From assembly GCA_030627225.1 (NCBI GenBank), contig DAOUSM010000037.1:1-7664 (forward strand): a stretch of 7,664 nucleotides of DNA. The letters are read 5' to 3'. Origin of the DNA: Candidatus Bathyarchaeota archaeon (GTDB lineage: Archaea > Thermoproteota > Bathyarchaeia > Bathyarchaeales > Bathycorpusculaceae). Position numbers and translations under genes: made by a program. This document shows positions 5,439 to 7,664 of this stretch, piece by piece (position 1 is the first letter of the stretch; each line of letters begins with the position of its first letter). Below the pieces are notes generated by a model, which saw only the letters and a program-made list of their open reading frames with translations, ran no database searches and was not told where the DNA came from.

Positions 5439-5483
5439 GAAACCAGAAATTTTTTGGGTGACCTTTTTGGAATAAAGTTTTTG
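5387..5483 (+). repeat. Two 40-bp direct copies, period 57 bp, across the CBS gene stop
   Basis: Copy 1 is 5387-5426 and copy 2 is 5444-5483; 38 of 40 bases match (A/G at 5401 versus 5458 and A/C at 5405 versus 5462). The period of 57 is 19 codons, so copy 2 stays in the CBS reading frame beyond the TAG at 5436-5438 and would encode RNFLGDLFGIKFL, almost the same as RNFLDELFGIKFL in copy 1. Both copies carry T6, T5 and T5 runs. Confidence 0.9.
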
Positions 5484-5505
5484 GGAATTAAGGAGATTAA
5501 GCGTC

Positions 5506-6399
5506 ATGAAGCGTTTTCAAGGTAATCCGATTCTTGAACCTATAGCGACTCATGAATGGGAGTCGAGGAGAGTGTTCAATGCTGCCGCTTTTTTAGCGGA
5601 CAAGCGTATTCATATTCTATACCGTGCTATGGGTAATGACGGTATTTCTCGTCTTGGTTATGCCGCCACGTCGGATGGCTATTATATTAACGAACGTTTG
5701 CCTTTCCCTGTTTTTGAACCCATAAACGATGCAGAGAAGAATGGGTGTGAGGATCCTCGTTTGACTCTTTTGGATGATAAGTTGGTTATGGCTTATACTG
5801 CGTTGCAAGAATGTGATCATCATCTAATATATCAGATTTCATTAACTTCGATTGCTGTTAAGGATTTTCTCGCTAAACAATGGAAGTGGGCGGACCGGCG
5901 GTTACCTTTTCCGGGCATTCGTAACAAGGACGCCGTGATTTTTCCTAGAAGGATTGATGGGAAATATATTATGTTTCATCGCATTGAGCCCGATATTTGC
6001 AGCACTCGTTCTGATGATCTTCAGAGATGGTGTGATATCAAGTCTGTAATGAGGCCTAGGATTAAGAATTGGGATTGTTGGAAGGTTGGTGCAGCTGGTT
6101 CACCGATAGAGCTTAACGAAGGTTGGCTGCTCATTTATCACGGAGTGAATTTTGAGAAGATATATTCTCTTGGCGTCGCACTGCTTGACAAGTATGATCC
6201 TGAAATTGTTCTTTACCGTTCTGAAAAACCTATATTAACACCTACTGAAGACTACGAACGCTTTGGCAAAGTGCCCAATGTGGTCTTTAGCTGCGGAAAC
6301 ATCTTGATGGACGACCAACTTCTCATCTACTATGGGGGCGCTGACAGTGTCCTATGTGTTGCCTCTTACGACCTAAGTGAGCTAGTCCCTAAAAAATAG
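5506..6399 (+). CDS. GH130-family glycosidase / mannoside phosphorylase-like (COG2152)
   Basis: A 297-residue five-bladed beta-propeller enzyme of the GH130 (DUF377, PF04041) family, predicted cytoplasmic. Hallmarks in order: NPILEP (7-12), WESRRVFNAAAF (18-29), HILYRAMGNDGISRLGYAAT (36-55), the G-C-E82-D83-P-R segment whose Asp is taken as the general acid in this family, NKDAVIFPRRIDGKYIMFHR (140-159), GSPIELNEGWLLIYHGV (198-214) and the closing GNILMDDQLLIYYGGADS (264-281). The basic residues in FPRR, FHR and YHG fit the phosphate-binding type, which releases mannose 1-phosphate from beta-mannosides, rather than the hydrolytic subfamilies, but subfamily and linkage are inference. The length is usual. 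The ATG at 5506 follows AAGGAG (5490-5495) by ten bases. Last gene of the operon, 67 bases after the CBS gene, with the second repeat copy in between. Confidence 0.9.
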   Translation: MKRFQGNPILEPIATHEWESRRVFNAAAFLADKRIHILYRAMGNDGISRLGYAATSDGYYINERLPFPVFEPINDAEKNGCEDPRLTLLDDKLVMAYTALQECDHHLIYQISLTSIAVKDFLAKQWKWADRRLPFPGIRNKDAVIFPRRIDGKYIMFHRIEPDICSTRSDDLQRWCDIKSVMRPRIKNWDCWKVGAAGSPIELNEGWLLIYHGVNFEKIYSLGVALLDKYDPEIVLYRSEKPILTPTEDYERFGKVPNVVFSCGNILMDDQLLIYYGGADSVLCVASYDLSELVPKK

Positions 6400-6419
6400 C
6401 GCATATTTTATGACACACG

Positions 6420-6441
6420 TTTTTGCAGAGCAATGCAAAAA
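6420..6441 (+). terminator. Hairpin with T-run after the GH130 gene, candidate terminator
   Basis: TTTTTGCA (6420-6427) and TGCAAAAA (6434-6441) form a perfect 8-bp stem with loop GAGCAA, about 20 bases after the operon's last stop codon. The T5 run on the plus strand is the kind of element at which archaeal RNA polymerase terminates. The stem is A+T-rich and the T-run is on its left arm, unlike a bacterial terminator. Confidence 0.4.
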
Positions 6442-6484
6442 AAGGGATTTTGCGGGAGATTTCGCCAATTTTAGGGGTAATAAA

Positions 6485-6491
6485 CTTTATA
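6485..6491 (+). promoter_or_regulatory. Candidate TATA promoter of the RPA-like gene
   Basis: AAA then CTTTATA lies about 41 bases before the ATG at 6532. Initiation near 6515 would give a leader of about 17 bases. It closely resembles the box before the Hsp20 gene (TTTATA). The remainder of the 6400-6531 gap holds the hairpin listed above and nothing else I can name. Confidence 0.45.
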
Positions 6492-6531
6492 GCACCCATT
6501 CCTCCTCATCTTCAGCGGTATTGGAACTGAA

Positions 6532-7664
6532 ATGACCGAAAAGATAATTGAGCAAATCCTTTCGAGGCATCCGGAAATTTCAAGGGAAGAGATTTTGGAA
6601 AGGTTGGAGAAAGAAAAAAGAAAAACAGCTAGTCTTATTGTGGATGAAATTCTTATGCGGATGATTGCAGCTGAGCTTGGCGTAGAAATTTCAAGTGAAA
6701 CTTCGATGCCGACACTTTCGATAGGGGATTTGATTTCGAGTTTAAATGATGTTACAGTCGTTGGACGGGTTGTTGCGGTTTTTCCTCTTAAAACCTTTAA
6801 GGCGGATAAAAGCGGGAAAGTTGCAAGTTTACTCATTGCCGATAAAAATGATATTTTACGGGTTGTTTTGTGGAATGACAAGGCGAATCTCATGGAATCT
6901 GGTGAGGTGAAAGTTGGGCAAATAATACGTTTTTCCCACGGATACACAAAAGAAAACCGCAGTGGAAGAGTCGAGTTACACATTGGAGACAGGGGTGAAA
7001 TCGAAATTAACCCAAAGGATGTGGAAGCAAAAGATTATCCCACAATCGGCAAGTTCACAACAAAAATTGGAGAGATCACCAAAACACGCAAAAACAAGAG
7101 AGTGAACATAACAGGCATCATCAAAGAGATTTTTCCAGTCTCCACTTTTAAAAGGCGAGATTCAAGCACTGGGAAAGTTATGCGATTCATATTGGCTGAT
7201 GAAACAGGTGAAATATCAGTTGTTGTTTGGAATGAAAAGGTAGATGAGCTTGAGAAGACGATAAAGAAAGGCATCAAGTTGCAGGTGGTGAATGCCAAGG
7301 TGAAAAAAGCAATAAGCGAAGGCTTAGAAATTCACGTTAACGCAGGAACCTACGTGGAGGCACTCGCATCAGCAAGAGAGTTTTCGAAAATAGCTGATTT
7401 GAAGGAAGGGCTAAATCATATTAATGTTGAAGGAGAAGTTGTCACTAAGCCTATATTTAGAAACGTGAAAACATCCAAAGGAGAACTTGTGAACCTCGCC
7501 GTTTTTGAACTGAAGGATGAAACTGGCGGAATATGGGTTTCAGCATGGCGAAGGCACGCAGACTCCGTTAAGAATTTGAAAGTAGGTGATAAATTGATTA
7601 TAAAAAATGCCTATGTCAAAAAGGGCTTTGGGGATCAGCCTGAATTATCAACGAGAAACACAAC
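6532..7664 (+). CDS. RPA-like single-stranded DNA-binding protein, multiple OB folds (3' end outside window)
   Basis: The frame is open from ATG 6532 to the window edge, giving 377 residues without a stop. It encodes an archaeal replication protein A homologue (COG1599), which coats single-stranded DNA in replication, repair and recombination. Residues 1-60 form a small helical domain (SREEILERLEKEK, then IAAELGVEI) typical of the N-terminus of archaeal RPA proteins. OB fold 1 spans about 63-161 (VVGRVVAVFPLKTF, VVLWND), OB fold 2 about 175-278 (ITGIIKEIFPVSTFKRRD, ADETGEISVVVWNEK) and OB fold 3 starts near 284 (VEGEVVTKPIFRNV, DETGGIWVSAWRRHA) and is cut by the edge. The repeated V-V-x-W-N strand followed by an acidic helix is a clear OB-fold sign. 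The ribosome site is weak (GGA at 6523-6525). The remainder may hold the last strands, further OB folds or a zinc finger. Confidence 0.92.
   Translation, partial: MTEKIIEQILSRHPEISREEILERLEKEKRKTASLIVDEILMRMIAAELGVEISSETSMPTLSIGDLISSLNDVTVVGRVVAVFPLKTFKADKSGKVASLLIADKNDILRVVLWNDKANLMESGEVKVGQIIRFSHGYTKENRSGRVELHIGDRGEIEINPKDVEAKDYPTIGKFTTKIGEITKTRKNKRVNITGIIKEIFPVSTFKRRDSSTGKVMRFILADETGEISVVVWNEKVDELEKTIKKGIKLQVVNAKVKKAISEGLEIHVNAGTYVEALASAREFSKIADLKEGLNHINVEGEVVTKPIFRNVKTSKGELVNLAVFELKDETGGIWVSAWRRHADSVKNLKVGDKLIIKNAYVKKGFGDQPELSTRNT

Noticed and set aside
5387..5483. CRISPR-like repeat
   Set aside because: Only two copies with a 17-base spacer, the first lying inside a coding region, and no cas genes nearby.
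6471..7298. Minus-strand ORFs of 170 and 87 codons
   Set aside because: Antisense to the RPA-like gene, whose OB-fold sequence is clear; the minus translations are Ser/Thr-rich without motif.

Overview
The window looks archaeal. It carries a COG1407-type phosphoesterase, a DUF131/TIGR00304-type membrane protein pair, a SWIM-domain protein and an RPA-like protein with several OB folds. Candidate promoters resemble archaeal TATA boxes (TTTATA at 511-516 and 6486-6491), and ribosome sites are GGTG/GGAG type. The combination fits a TACK-group archaeon such as a Bathyarchaeia-like lineage, but that placement is inference from gene content and style. I see no tRNA, rRNA, CRISPR array, transposase or integrase.

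Layout. Positions 1-1765 (+ strand) hold the 3' part of a metallophosphoesterase gene, a small heat-shock protein (Hsp20), a small SWIM zinc-finger protein with a Shu2/SWS1-like CxC...CxHxxA signature, and a 38-residue single-span membrane protein. Positions 1772-2383 (- strand) hold two tandem paralogous DUF131-like membrane proteins; they converge on the 38-residue gene with 6 bases between stop codons. Positions 2384-2768 form a gene-poor gap of about 385 bases, rich in inverted repeats and in copies of TGCGTGCG. It holds the promoter of the next operon and possibly a structured RNA. Positions 2769-6399 (+ strand) look like a four-gene carbohydrate operon: GT4 glycosyltransferase, (alpha/alpha)6-barrel glycosidase-like protein, CBS-pair protein, GH130 glycosidase/phosphorylase. 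A 40-bp element at the end of the CBS gene is repeated in frame just after its stop codon. Positions 6532-7664 (+ strand) hold an RPA-like single-stranded-DNA-binding protein that runs off the window.

How the genes may work together. The GT4 enzyme would build a glycan or oligosaccharide. The GH130 enzyme would phosphorolyse, or in reverse elongate, manno-type linkages. The six-hairpin protein would trim or bind the same glycan. The CBS protein could tie the pathway to adenylate levels. This is a plausible and little-described archaeal glycan turnover module; substrate and direction cannot be read from the sequence. The flanking genes (Hsp20, SWIM, RPA) look like housekeeping stress and DNA-maintenance functions not obviously linked to it.
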